Assembly: GCA_033063855.1 (NCBI GenBank)
Contig: CP093830.1
Location: 9,982,854-10,046,853, forward strand
Reading direction: 5' to 3'
Length of the DNA stretch: 64,000 bases
DNA from: Smittia aterrima
Taxonomy: Eukaryota > Arthropoda > Insecta > Diptera > Chironomidae
Under the pieces are notes generated by a model that saw only the letters and a program-made list of their open reading frames with translations, had not been told where the DNA came from and ran no database searches. This document shows positions 49,565 through 62,863 of this stretch, piece after piece. The number at the start of each line of letters is the position of its first letter. Position 1 is the first letter of the stretch. Made by a program: the position numbers and the translations under genes.

Positions 49565-52500
49565 TTATAAATGTTGAAGTAGAGTTTGGAACAAATTATT
49601 GTTAAATGCAAAGGAGTTCGAAGGCGAACAAGCTGACGAAGACATCATTTTAGTCTTGATGCGGTTCATAAAAGCTTCTTTAAATGGAATTCGCTGTTGT
49701 TCTGTTAATTTGTCATAGAAATCTTTGGAGCTTACGAGGAAAATCCGATGAAGCTCCGCGTTGTCAATGTTTTCGTCGAGTAAGATTGGAAAGAGTTTGA
49801 GTAGATTTTGATTCAATGTTGACGACAGGAAGATGAGTGACATAAACCAAATGGATTTTTTATTATTCGGATATGACAAGAAGTTCTGTAGCGAGCAGAT
49901 AAGCCATTCTTGGAGAAGAACGAGATACGATGAGTCAATTGCGGATCGAAAAACCTGAGACAGACAGAAAATAAAATATTTGACATTTAATCTTCGAGAA
50001 AACAACTCTCACCTGATGAATGATCGTTGCGATGCATACGCAGTTTGATTGATTCATGATCAACAGTTCTTTGATGACTTTGGTTAGAATTTCGTTTGGC
50101 GGGAATAAATCCTTCAAAATCTTTCCCAAGACTTTTCCATAAATCTCAGCTTCGTCAATTGTTGACGTTCGAATGCGCGAGAACAAAATTTCAATTTTCT
50201 CTGTCGATTGCATGAGAACTTCCGGCTCGTCTTGAACGATACCATTTGACTTTTCTGTATTTTCGAGTTGCTCAAGTGACCCGATGTAAAGACAAGTCAC
50301 AAGAAGCTTCAATCCCCCAATCGAGAAAAGTTTGTTGTCGATTTTCATTAAATCGAGAGAGAGTTTCTCGATTTTCTCGCGGAATATTCTTTTTTCTGGA
50401 TGCAAAATTACGAGACGTTCGAGACCCTGTTAAAGTAAATTTTTCATGAAATTTAGAAACTTAAGACGAAGTCAACTCACGTTCAAAATCAAATGAAATA
50501 GTTCTAAATCGTTCGTCCTTTTCAAAATGTTGTTAGCTGAGATTAAGGAATCGCCAAGCAAGTCACAGTCTGGCATGAACTTAGAAGTCATCTCAATCAC
50601 GTAGAAGTTTATTGTCCATACAAGTTTGTCGTGCTTCGGCGATGAGGAAATACTGTGAAGGAGAATGAAATTGAAATGAATGTAAAACTCGAGAAACCTC
50701 AAGCAAACCTTTCGAAAATTATTCCATTCTTGTTCGTGTAGTTTATGATGCAAGTTCTTAGAGTTTTCATTTCATCACTCATTGCACCCAACGTCGTGCT
50801 CGACTTGCAGCAAGCTTCGAATAGACAGAGAAGTCCTTGGATGCATGCGCTTCTGACAAACAACTGATTACAGCTAAGATATTTGTTGATGATTGAAATG
50901 AGATGCTGAAGTTCATTTAAAGATGGCACAAGAACGGCAGAAGTCCGACAAAGTAAATAAACGATGTACTGATGAGAAATCGTGTCTTCACTTGCGACTG
51001 ATTCGTAAAGCGACAGCATTTTCTTGTTAATAAATCTGAACTGATCATGACCGATGTCTAAGATATCAACAAGTTTAACCAGCTGCGGTAGGACCAGGAC
51101 CAAATGTTCGTTCGATTCCATCATTTGAGTCATGATATCGTAAGTTAACTGCAACGCACTTTTGAAATCGATTTCACATTTTTTAATGTAATAAGAAGTA
51201 TTTTTGCTGACGATTGATCCCACTGATGCCACTTCTTCACGTTGTTCAATCATCTGCCAAGTGTAGTTGATAGCAAATTGATTTGGCTCAAATGTCGCGC
51301 AACTGACAGCGTTGTTGTCTGTTCCAATTCTCTCCAAGTTTGGCTGATAAAAAACATTCAAGTTTGAATCAAGCATTTCCTGAATGTGATGCAATTTCTT
51401 CAATCCAATGCTTTCCATCTTTATCTTCTCACTTCTTGGAAAGTGAAAGAATTTGTTCTCGCCAGCTCCAATCGAAGGATAACGAAAGCAAGAAACGATC
51501 AGTTCCACGTTGGTTTCAAGACAAAGCTGTTTGATGTTGAATTTTTCTTCAGCGTCATGCATGTCATTGCATTGATTCAACATGACGAGTAATGTCATGA
51601 AAATTTCTTCGAATTGACTTCGCTCAGCGAATCCGTATCGGTTTATTCTTCTGACGTAAGCTTCGAGGAATTCCGAGTTATCCAAGTATTCAATCGGAAT
51701 CTGTTTCATTTTAAAATTTCCTTCTGACTGCATCACAAGAAGGTCGTCTCCAGGTCGATAATTCATCAAGATTTCGTAAGGCGTAATAGCAAATTGATAG
51801 AATTGTTTGAGTCGAAGAAGGTTACGAGATAATTCCATAAACTTTTCCAGTTTCTGATGAATCCTGGACGAGACAGCAATGTTCTTGAATTCTCCGTCCT
51901 CATAACTTTCTTGAATCCTTGCGATGAAAATAGTTTGCTTTGCAATCTCAACTCGTTGATTGATTTCTTTCGGAAGGTCATCGAATAACGGCGGATGCTG
52001 ATACCTCGAGACAAAGTTTGTATTTCTAAGAACTGTTTGAAGATATTCGAAGATAAATGTGACGAGAAAGCTTGCGGCGCGATTCTCCGATTTATTGAGT
52101 TCACACCAAAGTTTATTTTCTCTTAAAATGTTGGCAATCACTAAAACCTCGACTTCAGAAGGTTCAATTGATCGTTTCAAACGTTGCACGAGAACTTCAA
52201 AGAATTTGATGAAAGTTTCGTTGAAGGAAATCTTAAGAAGATTGTCGCTAATGAACTTCTCGACAAATTTAGCTTCGACGTGAATCAACGCAATGTTGTA
52301 AAGCGTCGAGATTGAATTCAAATAAATTGATGTCACGTCTGCAAGTTGAGAGAATTCTTCATTGTCGGTTGTCTCATTCAACTTCTCTAAGTTCTTCATG
52401 AGAATGAGCACAGAAACTTTAAGCAGCGGTGATACTTTCATGTAATTCAAATGATTGTTGATTTGCACGCAACTTGTTCGGAAGTTTTTCGTCATTTTCT

Positions 52501-55500
52501 CGAAAGAAACTTTTAGCGTTGAAGACAAAAGTTTGATGTTGAACTCCTTCATGCTAACTAAAGTGATCAGCTTTGATTCGGATTGAATTTCAAAAAGCAT
52601 TTCAGCGATTTGTCTTCCATTTGAAACATCCTTCGAACCAGAAACAAAATCCTTTGCTCGTTCAAGCAGCCACGACTCATCGACGATTGAATTAATGTCA
52701 CTTTGTTCAATGTTTGCAGCATCTTTTCTGCTGTTTGATCTTGAAAACTCAATGAACTCTTCAATGGTTCTCGTAAACATGACAAACTTGTTGTTGATCT
52801 TTAACTCGTTAAGTTTCGCTAGAACTCTTTCCAATCCATCGAGAGGAATTTTTGGGCCTTCTCTGCCCATAAGAAAATCGTTCTTGATTGTGTTCAGTTT
52901 CTTTATCATCGTCAGTTGCAGAATTCGTGCGTTTGCTGTGGTTTCAGTTATTGTGTAATTCATTGACTCAATCAAACACTCATCGGGAACATTCTCAAGC
53001 AAATACTTTTTCTTTTCGACTGAGATATTGACGTTGGCTAATTTTCTTAGAATGATTCTCGAAATTTCTTGATCTTCAAGTAAACTGTCTAAGAGAATGT
53101 GTTGGCTAAAGTTGAGTAGGTTTTCTAATCGATCGCTATCTTTGAAGAAATTCATTAATTCCTCGTTCTCCCAAGCGTTGATGTCGTTTCTCTTTTCGAA
53201 GAGATTTTTATAGAAAATTTCCATCGCTTTCGATTGATTCAAATTCTCTTGACTCTTTACAATATCTTCAATCACTCCTTTGTTGATGTCGATTGAAAGA
53301 AGATAACAAATGACTTCATTGAAGGATTTTATATTCTTTGATGACTTCTTGACGATTTCTTTTAATAGTAAATCTTCTTTGAAACTCTCGAGGAAAGTCG
53401 GAAACTTCTTGAAAGCAAGAAAATTTAAAATTTTCTTCAAATTTCCTTGATCGATGAACGGAAGACATTTTAACAAAACTGTTTGATGCAGACCAAGAAA
53501 ACTTCTCAAAGAACTCGGATCGACACAGTTTTCTTTCTGCTGATGAAGTTTCACGTGATTGACTAAGTAAACTTCTTCAGTTTTCGAAATGACTTGTTCT
53601 TGAATTGCAATCAAAACTTCAATGACTTCATCACTTTCATCGTGTTCCAAAATTGTCCAGTACAGTTTAAGCAAAGCTTTAAAGTTTTTGCTCTCAAGCA
53701 AAATGTTTTTGCTAATGTAACGAAGTAGGAGATGATCCGAACGCGGTTCGTCTTTCATGTATTGAAGAAGTTGCTGATAAACTTCATTTTCATCGATGAC
53801 GTCGGATCCCTCACTTGATCTTGACTTAATTAATATCCAAGCTAGATTATTTTGAATCACTCGATGATTTAAGAACTTCAACATCATGCTAATGGCAACT
53901 TCTCGTTGTGCATTTAATTCTTTGATCGATGCTTCAATCACTTCAGGTTCTCCTTTGAAAGAAACTTTTTTGAAGAAAAGTTCTGTCGTCAAAACTATCA
54001 AAGCTTCAACTCCACATTCTTTAACTTCCATGTTTGTTGCTGCTAGGAGATTGTCAATGATATTGATGATCTTCGGAGTTGTAATGAACTTTTTGTCCTT
54101 CAGTTTCGTCAGGTAAATCAAGAACTGAATGATTTTCGGAGCTAACACTTTGCCATCAATCACTAGACCGCCTTCAATAAATTCCAACTGTCGCATCACA
54201 AAGTCGACAAAGACTTTCTTTGCGTCAAGTTGCATGTAGTTCACATTGAATTCAAGAAGTTGACAAAGCATATCGAGAATCGTAGTTTGAAGCTTGGCTG
54301 GTGACTTTGAGAAGATTTTGAGGCTTTGGATGACCAGCGCATCGAAAAGTTTTATTGAACTGTCAAAGTGGCTTTCTCTTGTAGCTTCGACGACATCAAA
54401 CGAAGAAAAACTTTCAAATTTCTTAAAAACATTTGCTGTATCCTTGATCTCTGCATAATTTCTGATTTCATCTAAATCATTTTTTCGATTGAAGTAGTTC
54501 CGTTGGAACAAGAACTTGAAAAGGATTTTCATTGTTACGATGCAATCTTCGGGTTGATACACGATCAGTTGTTTAATGTAGACAACAGTTTCTTCCAATA
54601 TCTTCATATCCTTCGTGACTGGTCTCAGTTCAAGCATTGTTTGCAGAGCTTTCAAAGTCACTGATAAAAGTTGTTTAAGCTTCTCATCAGAATTTTGTTT
54701 GATGACCATCATTGAGTTCTCGAACGACTTTACTAATGCGACGTAAAGTTTCAGATAAAAGTGATCAAAACTGAAGAAGCCCAAACTGTTGATTATCGCT
54801 TGTTCCTTTGATGACGTAAAAATATCTTTGCTTTTCTGCTTTGGCACGATCAGCGGTTTTGTATTCGTCACAAGATGTCCATAAATATTTAAAATCCTCA
54901 TCAGATGAAGCAGAAATTCGTTTGGATCAGGGAATGTCAAGTTTAATATTCCATTTGCGCCTATCAATGTCGCTATCACTTCAATCATATCACACTGACA
55001 CGAGACGTCTGCCGCAATGTCAGGATTCTTCATGCAAAAGCTCAGAAGAACTCCCAGAATATTAAATTCTCTCCACGCTTTTGGGTAATTCAAAGGACTG
55101 AACTGCTTCGCAAGGATCTTCAGCGCAAATATAGTTCCAAAGCTTTGGTTCTTATCTTTGATATCCATAAGGAAGTTACTCAGCGTGTACAAAACTCTCT
55201 TCAGCTGCAGGTCAAGCTCGGGAGAGCCAATTTGTTGGTTTTTGACATCGAGGAAAAAAGCCTCAGAGAGCATAACATTATCGTCGACAAAAGTCTTCAG
55301 AATATTTGATTCACTTGTTGTTGGCGAATGAGACAAACTCAGAATAAAATTAGGAAGGGAACTACTCGCGTGACTTCTGACTCGGAAATCACTGTCACGA
55401 ATCAACTCGAACAACTGTTCCATTATTATTTTCTGAAAATTATAGAAAATGTTAAGAAAATTGAAGTCTCGTTAAAAATTAAAGTTCTCACCTCATAGGC

Positions 55501-58117
55501 TTCAGCAGAATCATCTCCAATTGAACGTCTAAGCAGCTTCAAATCGATCTTTGTTATCACATCGCAGTATTTGCATTGCACGAGCCAATATTTATTACAG
55601 AACACCAACAAAACTGAATCAATCAGTTGAATGATCTCATCAGGATTCATAACAGAAATAAGAAGATTCAACGAGTCCTCGAATGTTAACAGCGACTGCT
55701 TCACAACTGTGTGGATTTCATCGTTCAGTCCATTGACGATAAGCTGCTTGAGCTTGTCGAATTGAAGAGACAATTGCGACGACTTGTTCAAAGATATGAA
55801 CTTCTTGTAGTTCAAGTTTCTGCTTAGAACACCTGAGATGAAGCTTCCAGCGATCAGGCAAACATTTCCTCTTAGAACTGGATCGCTGTGAGAGTAAAAC
55901 AGCAAAACATCAGCGACAAACTGACAATCTTTATCGTCAGGCATCTTCAGTGTTGTCTCCATCGTTGGATTTTTAGATTCAACAATTTCCGAGCGTGACA
56001 GCAAATGACAAAGTTCTCGATTGATCTTCTTCGCGCTTTCCTCACGATCCTTACTTTTCTCTTCATAAATTCGATTCTTAAGAGTAATTAGTCCTTGATC
56101 GTCAATACTTTTACTTAAAGGCGAGAAGTAATCGAGAAAAGTTGCTGTCGTGCATTCGCCAAAATGATCATCTTTGATCTCTAGAAAGCTTTCTGAGGTT
56201 GAAGCATTGCCTGATGCTTCCTCGTGGAGCGGCTCTTTCTTCTTTTTCTCTTCTTCCTCTAATCTCAAGTCCTCGTCAATCAGATAACTCAACAAATTCT
56301 CAACCATCATGGATTCGTCAGTAAAGTCCTTTTGAAGCTTCATCATCAAAACTTCCGCTTTAAGCTCGACACTTCCTGCTATCACTGATAAAGCCAAATT
56401 CTTAATCGATACTCTAACAACTTGATCACTAATGAGAGTGTTTGGTGTTCCCTCAAGCAAGAACTTTGATGCCACGACTCTCACAATATATTCAACTATG
56501 CTTTGATCAAAGATTGTTCCGATATAAATTTCTCTAGTTGTTTCTATCGAAGTTGTCGAATCAACAATTTCTAATGTTTCGTCAAGCATCGTGTCTTCCA
56601 TCGCAGCTTCAGCGACTTCCGGAAAGGTTTGGGAGTCATGATGTTCTGTATTATCTTCGCTCATTGAAAACTCAAGAGTTTTGTCATCATCCGATTCGTT
56701 TAATTTCGGCTGATGAGCTGGAGACTCCGTGGACGATTTACGGAAAAACTTTGAAACAGTTTCAGTGTTCGAAGCAATTGAATTGAAGAACGAATTGATT
56801 GAATCTGTTGACTTTAAAGACATTGTCTCAGCTCCACGTTCAATGAAATTTTTAGTCGTTGCTGGCGAAGAAGATATTTCTGCTTCAAAATCGATCGATT
56901 TGAATGAATCTCCTTCAACATCACTAAAGTCCATCATTGATTTATTTGGAGTTGACATTACTGAGGTCGAAGCAGAAGGAACTTGGAGAAGACCGTCTTG
57001 AATTTTCAATGTTTCAGCATCGCTCGATTTGCGTGAATCCAAATTGATGAATGCTGACATCGATCGCTTTGAGAGCAACATTTCCTTGTGAGTCATTTTG
57101 TCGCTGTCGATGAAAATTTCGGTTAATTCCTGTGACGACTTTGCTGATACAAGAAGTGCATTCAATACTTCAAGATTTGCATTTACGATTGAATGGTTTG
57201 ACTCAGTTTTCAGGAAGTTTAAACAGGTTTCAAGTATTTCGACTATTTTCTGGTAATGAAGCTTTGAAGAAACAAGCAACGGCATCATGAGCCGAAGTAG
57301 ACCCAGCGATCCAAGAATAGCATCCGAGTTCTTATTCAAGTTCTCTTGGACTCTTGCGATAATCGTTTTTATAAGGAACTCCTTTCTTGTGGAATGCTCG
57401 AGCATGCTTATGATGTTTTGAGCACCACATCTTCGTTTGATTGCACATTCCACTTCTAAATTGTTTAGAAACAACTCGACGAGCTTTATTGTTTCTCCGT
57501 CTGTAAGGCAGTTTAGTAGATTTCTTGAGAATGACTTCATGAACTCAGCGAGCGTCTCGATCACCATTTGTTCTCTTCGTTTTCCAATAGTCAACAAACA
57601 AGGAAGGAGGTTTTGGGCGTAAACTTTTCTTCTTCTATGTTTGATTGAATGAGCGTAATGTGCGAATAGATCAAGGCAGATACGTAGTGAACTGAAAATA
57701 TTTTTTGTTTGAAAATTTCGCTACGCAATGATTAATCTACTCACCGTTCGTTGCCATTCTTTTTAAGTTCATGATACAAATCGATTTGAATCAAGACGAT
57801 TTGACTTTGTTTTTCGCAATTCCTAATTATCCGGTTCAGATTTTCTTCAGCTGAGATCCTGCAGTTCGAGTCATTATCCTCGCAAAACAGTAGAAGGACT
57901 TGCACAGCACTAGACAAGAAGTTTTTATAGTTGGAATGACTCTGTAGTGACGACAATAAGCTCTGAATTTGATCGAATTTTATTATTTTCTCCTTTGTAC
58001 TGAAAAACAGAAAAATCTTTAGTTCAACTCAATGCTTCACAAATCTATCACATTAACTAACTTGCACTCAGTATTTTTAAGCGAATCAATCGCTTTTTGA
58101 AAGCTTATCTTGTCCAT
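49565..58117 (-). CDS. htt: Huntingtin
   Basis: Very large HEAT-repeat scaffold protein, linked in other animals to vesicle transport and autophagy. Coding exons on the minus strand: 58062-58117, 57745-57999, 55492-57691, 50709-55432, 50481-50652, 50013-50426, 49565-49954. Phases agree, giving 2736 residues (human about 3140). The N-terminus MDKISFQKAIDSLKN parallels the human amphipathic 17-residue helix. No polyglutamine or proline tract follows it. Further matches are HELKKNGNERSL and AQNLLPCL (N-terminal HEAT), VRVSIKNLALSVI, the block LDMLCQLLEFNVNY with FVDFVMRQLEFIEGG (about 1200-1260) and the C-terminal VLLQEWLICSLQNF. A serine/acid-rich disordered region (about 300-480) replaces the human protease-sensitive loop. 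Donor GTTTGC at 50708 is unusual. The family assignment is firm. Confidence 0.93.
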
Positions 58118-58723
58118 TGCATGGATTTTTGTCTAAAAGACAAGAAACAAATTTCAATCTATTTAAATGTAAACAAAAGTTTCTTGAACGCGTCTCAATA
58201 ATTTCAAATTTTTTCGTTTTTCTGGAGCTGGAATTTAAGTTTTCTGGAAAAAGCAAAAGACTTGAAATCATTTATAAAAATAGCTTTCGCTTTATTTCTC
58301 TGAAGTTTATATAAATACATGCTTGCTTAGTTGAGTCTTCTAGTGGATTGAGTCGAGACTGAGACAAAAATGAAGATTTTAAATGAAATATTAACAAAAA
58401 AGTAAAAAGAAAAACGGAACTTTCACCGAATCGTTTGATCGTGATGAATTCAGTTTACGCTATTGGGTTTTGCTCGAGACAATAGAACTTCAAGCCACCC
58501 TCGCAAGACTGGCCAGCTCTGCTTATCTAAATAATATTGCTTCTGGCCAACTTCTCGAATCTGACTTTCGCAAAATTGTCGAACAAAACCTTGGAATGTG
58601 TCGTATCTCATCTCATTCTTTAAAAATAGTTAAAGGTACGATGTCTTATCATCCACCAACGACAGGGTATTTAATGTCATGGGAGAATCATTTGATTTTG
58701 TTCTTCGATAACTTTCTGTTGCA
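58118..58723 (-). other. Huntingtin leader/promoter and zinc-finger gene 3' UTR
   Basis: 606 bp between two genes on the same strand. It must hold the zinc-finger 3' UTR (TTTATT, AATAAA on the minus strand, near 58290) and the huntingtin promoter. The plus-strand frame 58470-58787 is antisense to the zinc-finger last exon and is not taken as a gene. Confidence 0.45.
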
Positions 58724-61130
58724 TCATGAATTCGTTGGTATCTTAACAACAACGGAACCATCAGCTGCTGTCGTTGTGACGAGTTGAGGGACTTGAATTT
58801 GAACGGGGAGAGTTGTATTGTTACTAGTCACCTAAAAAAAAGAAAAGTGAAATTTAGTAAAAGACGAAGAACTGTTGAAAACTGAATCTTACATGTATGG
58901 TAACTTCTTGAGGCAGGGAGAAGTGCGGGATAGATAGAGCTTGAGACGTGTCTTCGTTGGTCCTCTGAATACTGTTTGGTGAGCTGCCAGGTGAAAACTT
59001 TTCCTTTTTGATGGAAACTTCTTGACTAAGCGGCTCTTGGAAGCTAACATGCGCCGCTTCTTCCTTTGCTCGTTTGGTCATATGAGATTTAATGTGTTTT
59101 CTTAGATGGTCCTTGCGATAAAAGCCTTTGCCACACTCAGAACAGATCTGAAGAGAAATATTTCATGAAAATATTTTATATTTTCCAATTTAGACAAGCT
59201 CACCTCTGTTTTCAGACCACTGTGAATAACTGCGTGGAGATTCAAATGCTCCTTCCTCTTAAATCCTTTTAGGCACACATGACAAACGTACGGACGCTCT
59301 GGGTTGTGGCCTAGAAGAGATTTGATTAATAAATATAAAAGACTTTGCAGTAGAACTATCTGCTTACCTAATTTATGTCTTTCGAGATGTTCCTTTCGTT
59401 TCAGACCAGCACCGCAAATGTCGCAAATATATCTTTGGACAAAACAGAAAAATTAAGTTGATATCAAATTTGAAAAGTCAATGTTTACCTTCTTTCAATC
59501 TTATGAACAACAAGGTGACTCTCGAGACTTTCTTTCTCTGGATAGCCCATATGACATTCGGGACAACAAAATAGAACTGTTCCATCGAGTGCTGTTGCAA
59601 TATGAACTTGACCAGGCTTTGGTCGTTTAGGCTTCGTTGGTTTCTTCTTGATTTTTCTCTTCTTTTTGAGCTTTCCACCGACTTCAGTTTCCATTTTATC
59701 ATCTCCATCATCATCGCCATTCTCTGTCATTTGCGAGCTTTCCATCTCTGTGCTCTGATCGTGGGTATCTCCAGCGGTTGTGCTTGCGTTGCTATTATCA
59801 GCGTTGTAATTATTGTTAATGCTAATCACATTATTATTGTCACTTAATTGAAGCTGCGCTAACGCATCGCTGTACAACTCCTTCTTAATATTTAATCCTT
59901 CGGTGTTGAATTTGAGATACGGCTGAAGATTCATGTTTCGTGCGTGAAAATATTCGCTAAGATCAGTCGTAAGCCCGTTTGATGCTATTGCAACCTGTAA
60001 AATCATTTTATTAGTAATCCATTAAAGGAGGAACATTTCCTGTTACCTGGCTCTGTCCCCAGAACGTAGGTTCAGTTTTAATATTGATTCGAGTTCGCTC
60101 TTTATCTTGGTTTTCATCGCTGTCGGAAGTTTGTTGAACTGCTTGAAGTTGCTGTTGACTCATTCCGTTTTGATGAGCAAGAAGCTGCAGATCTTGAGGT
60201 TGAATTGCTGCAAGAACGGTTACAGGTCCATCAGCCATTTGGTTTGGAAGAATCTCGCCATCCTGTGGTGAATAAGCAACTGTCAAGACAGTCGTTCCAT
60301 GTTGTTGTAATCCATGAATCGGTATTTGCATTTGGCCCATTTGAAACTTTGGAGCTTGAGGCAAAGGATTGGGGTTGAGCACCTGAATTTGAAACGTTTG
60401 CGTTGCATCTCCAGGCTTTGATGGTGGTATCGTGATTGGCAGTGTGATGTACGTTTGTGTTGGATTCAACGTCGTGGCCGGTGAAGTCATTTGTGGTTGC
60501 GTTTGCAAAAATTGCACGTTCCCATCGCTGCCAGAGACTAAGCTCAAAACCTACGAGAGATATTTATATAATTAATCACTCATATTCATCAGCGCCACCA
60601 TTGCTGGCGTGGGAAAAATCTCTCATTGACATTATGCTAAGAATTCCCTCATCAAAACAACAACAACGTCAAGCAGAAGAAAATGCATTGCAAAACCAGC
60701 AAATCGTAAATGTTAAGTGAAAGTTTTTGCTTCGTTCCATTGAAGTCAGCCAAGTAACAAGCGAAAGAAAAAAAAATCGACTTGAAATCTAAAGTAAAAG
60801 TTCACAATTAAATCTGGTCTTGCGATGCCTTAGTGTTGGTTCTCTAATCGTGAGCTTACCTGGCCAGGTGCTGTTAGGTTTTGCGTGAATTTCGCAAACT
60901 GATTCACGTTAACATTCGCAAACGATGTTGAGAAGGGTGAGAAGTTCATCCTGGAGAGCTGCAATAGAAATAGAAATTCAATCTGATAAGAATCGAACGA
61001 GTTTTATAAACATTTAATTGGACCAAATTGAAGTTCGTTGTTGCAGCACAAACACACACTCAGCACTCAGCGACACTTGTCTTACCTCAAGGTAATTATC
61101 ATTGTCATCCATCTCAGTCTTTTCAACCAT
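58724..61130 (-). CDS. C2H2 zinc-finger transcription factor (four fingers)
   Basis: Coding exons on the minus strand: 61086-61130, 60860-60958, 60047-60550, 59489-59994, 59368-59432, 59204-59310, 58893-59147, 58724-58831. The sum is in frame, giving 562 residues. The start MVEKTEMDDNDNYLE leads into a Q/P-rich region (about 49-215) and a basic stretch (KLKKKRKIKKKPTKPKRPKP, a likely nuclear signal). Four contiguous fingers follow: CPECHMGY..HLVVH, CDICGAGLKRKEHLERH, CHVCLKGFKRKEHLNLH and CSECGKGFYRKDHLRKH. Fingers 2-4 each sit largely on their own exon and have near-identical helices. The C-terminus is acidic and hydrophobic, ending VVVKIPTNS. It looks like a conserved insect factor, possibly of the l(3)neo38 type, but I cannot name it securely. 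It is divergent from the DDX19-like gene. Confidence 0.87.
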
Positions 61131-62863
61131 TTGGAATTTGACAATAGGAAAAATCTTCAGATCATTCAATAAAATATGACTCGACTCATCGATGTTTACG
61201 ATTCTTTTATGATGTCGTCAACAGTTTTTTCAGCTCCATCTCATCTACGTTCTATTTATTTTTTTCATTCACGGATTCGTGATTTTTCTTTATTTGATTG
61301 CACTGCCTCGAACTTAACGAAATCTAAGGTTCAATATCTCGCAAAGCACGCGATCAGTCGTCGACGAGATGTGTTACAGTTAGAATTTGTGATTGATACA
61401 TTAGAGTTCTTGACGGATACTAATTGAAAAGCACACACGAAATCGAAAAAAACAACGATCACGATGTTCATTGATTGGTAACTTGCAAGAAACTGAAACA
61501 CTGAAGCTTGCGAGAAGAAATTTCAAATCGAAACTTTCCTTCGCTAGCCGATACAGAGAGCGTAATGTTGCAAAAGAGAGCGACGATCGAATTCTTAGCG
61601 ATGGACATGTTGTTTTCAAACAAGGAAAAAAGAAACTTGCTCAGGCTCTTTGAGCATGTGTTGCGGCAATGAACGGTTAAGTTAAGTTACCCACTTTACG
61701 CTGTGTTGGTTCACGATCTCCATAAGAACGCTCGAACGAAGCGAGAAGATAACAGTATTGCTGCTGAATGGGCATTGCATGAATCGAATACCAAAGCAGA
61801 GAAACTGGATTTTGTTTAGGAAATTAAAGTTTCGCGACAGAATTTAAATTTTTTTTTGAGAGACAACGACGCGCAAGGCTTCGCGTGCCAACAAGAAACT
61901 ATGTAGCTCAAAATTAGCATGAGAACATTTTCGATGTAAGAAAACATTCCGTTGGTATTGCTTAACTCAATATTATGATTTCTCACTCACTCACTTGCTT
62001 TGCTTAACACGCAACCATTCTCACAAATTAAAGCTTTCATGTTTCAACCTCACGATCTTCATTCACAAATCTATCGAGCATGATGATCTACCGATGTTGC
62101 TTGTTTTGGTTTAGAAAGTTTCTCTTCTTCTACGATGCTTGTATGAGTGTCAAGTCGCGAGTCTCGGATCCAAGGGAAATATTTTCAGGGAAGAATTTGA
62201 CTGTCTTTCGATTTGGGGGAAGTTGTTTTTACACCTTGAGCTCAGTTGCATACTTTAACTTGATCGAATGCCACACACATCAACTCATTTAATCAAGGAA
62301 TGTCGAAATTAAATTTTTGTTTATAAATTCTTACCAAGTTTAGAAATTTCGCTGAAATATCATCCTAAAACAGTTTTCATCAGCAGCATTCACAGTTAGG
62401 TTCGAGATTGAAGACTTTTCAACTTTTTACAACCACTTTAGATATTAGCAGATCGCTAGATCACGCAGCGAATAAATAATTGATTTACAAAATAAAGTTT
62501 CATATAAAACTGTGTGGTCGTGGGTGAGCTTCGGCCTTTGCCCTGTCGCCACGTACCGCGCTCCAAAGAAAATTAAATATTTGATTCTGATTTGCGAAAT
62601 TGATGCTAAATAAAAGAGAAAATTGTTTCTTTTCTCGATTTCTTTTTATTTGTTTAGATTCTATTTTATTTTTTGTTAAATAAAAAAGTTTTGAGCCTCA
62701 TGACTCTCGACAGTCCGACAATTTTTGTTTCAATTTCTTTTATAACAAAAAAAGTTTATAACAAATCGCCGGAACTGAAAATTGTCAGATTTAATTAAAA
62801 ATCTATTTATTCAAGCAGCTCATCATTTCTAAACTTCACATTTAATCCATCGATAGAGTCGAA
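61131..62863. promoter_or_regulatory. Divergent promoter region between the zinc-finger gene and the DDX19-like gene
   Basis: About 1.7 kb between the divergent start codons. It should hold the zinc-finger leader (minus) and the helicase promoter (plus). A GC-rich patch at about 62515-62573 is unlike the surroundings. ATCGATAG at 62849-62856, eight bases before the helicase ATG, resembles the DRE core of Drosophila housekeeping promoters. No coding gene is supported in between; frames at 61176-61427 and 62080-62292 lack motifs. Confidence 0.45.

Noticed and set aside
58470..58787. 105-codon plus-strand frame
   Set aside because: It overlaps the last coding exon of the zinc-finger gene in antisense and shows no motif.
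62390..62420. GGTTCGAGATT resembling a tRNA T-loop, with a similar copy near 46975
   Set aside because: No acceptor stem, D-arm or anticodon arm can be drawn around either copy.
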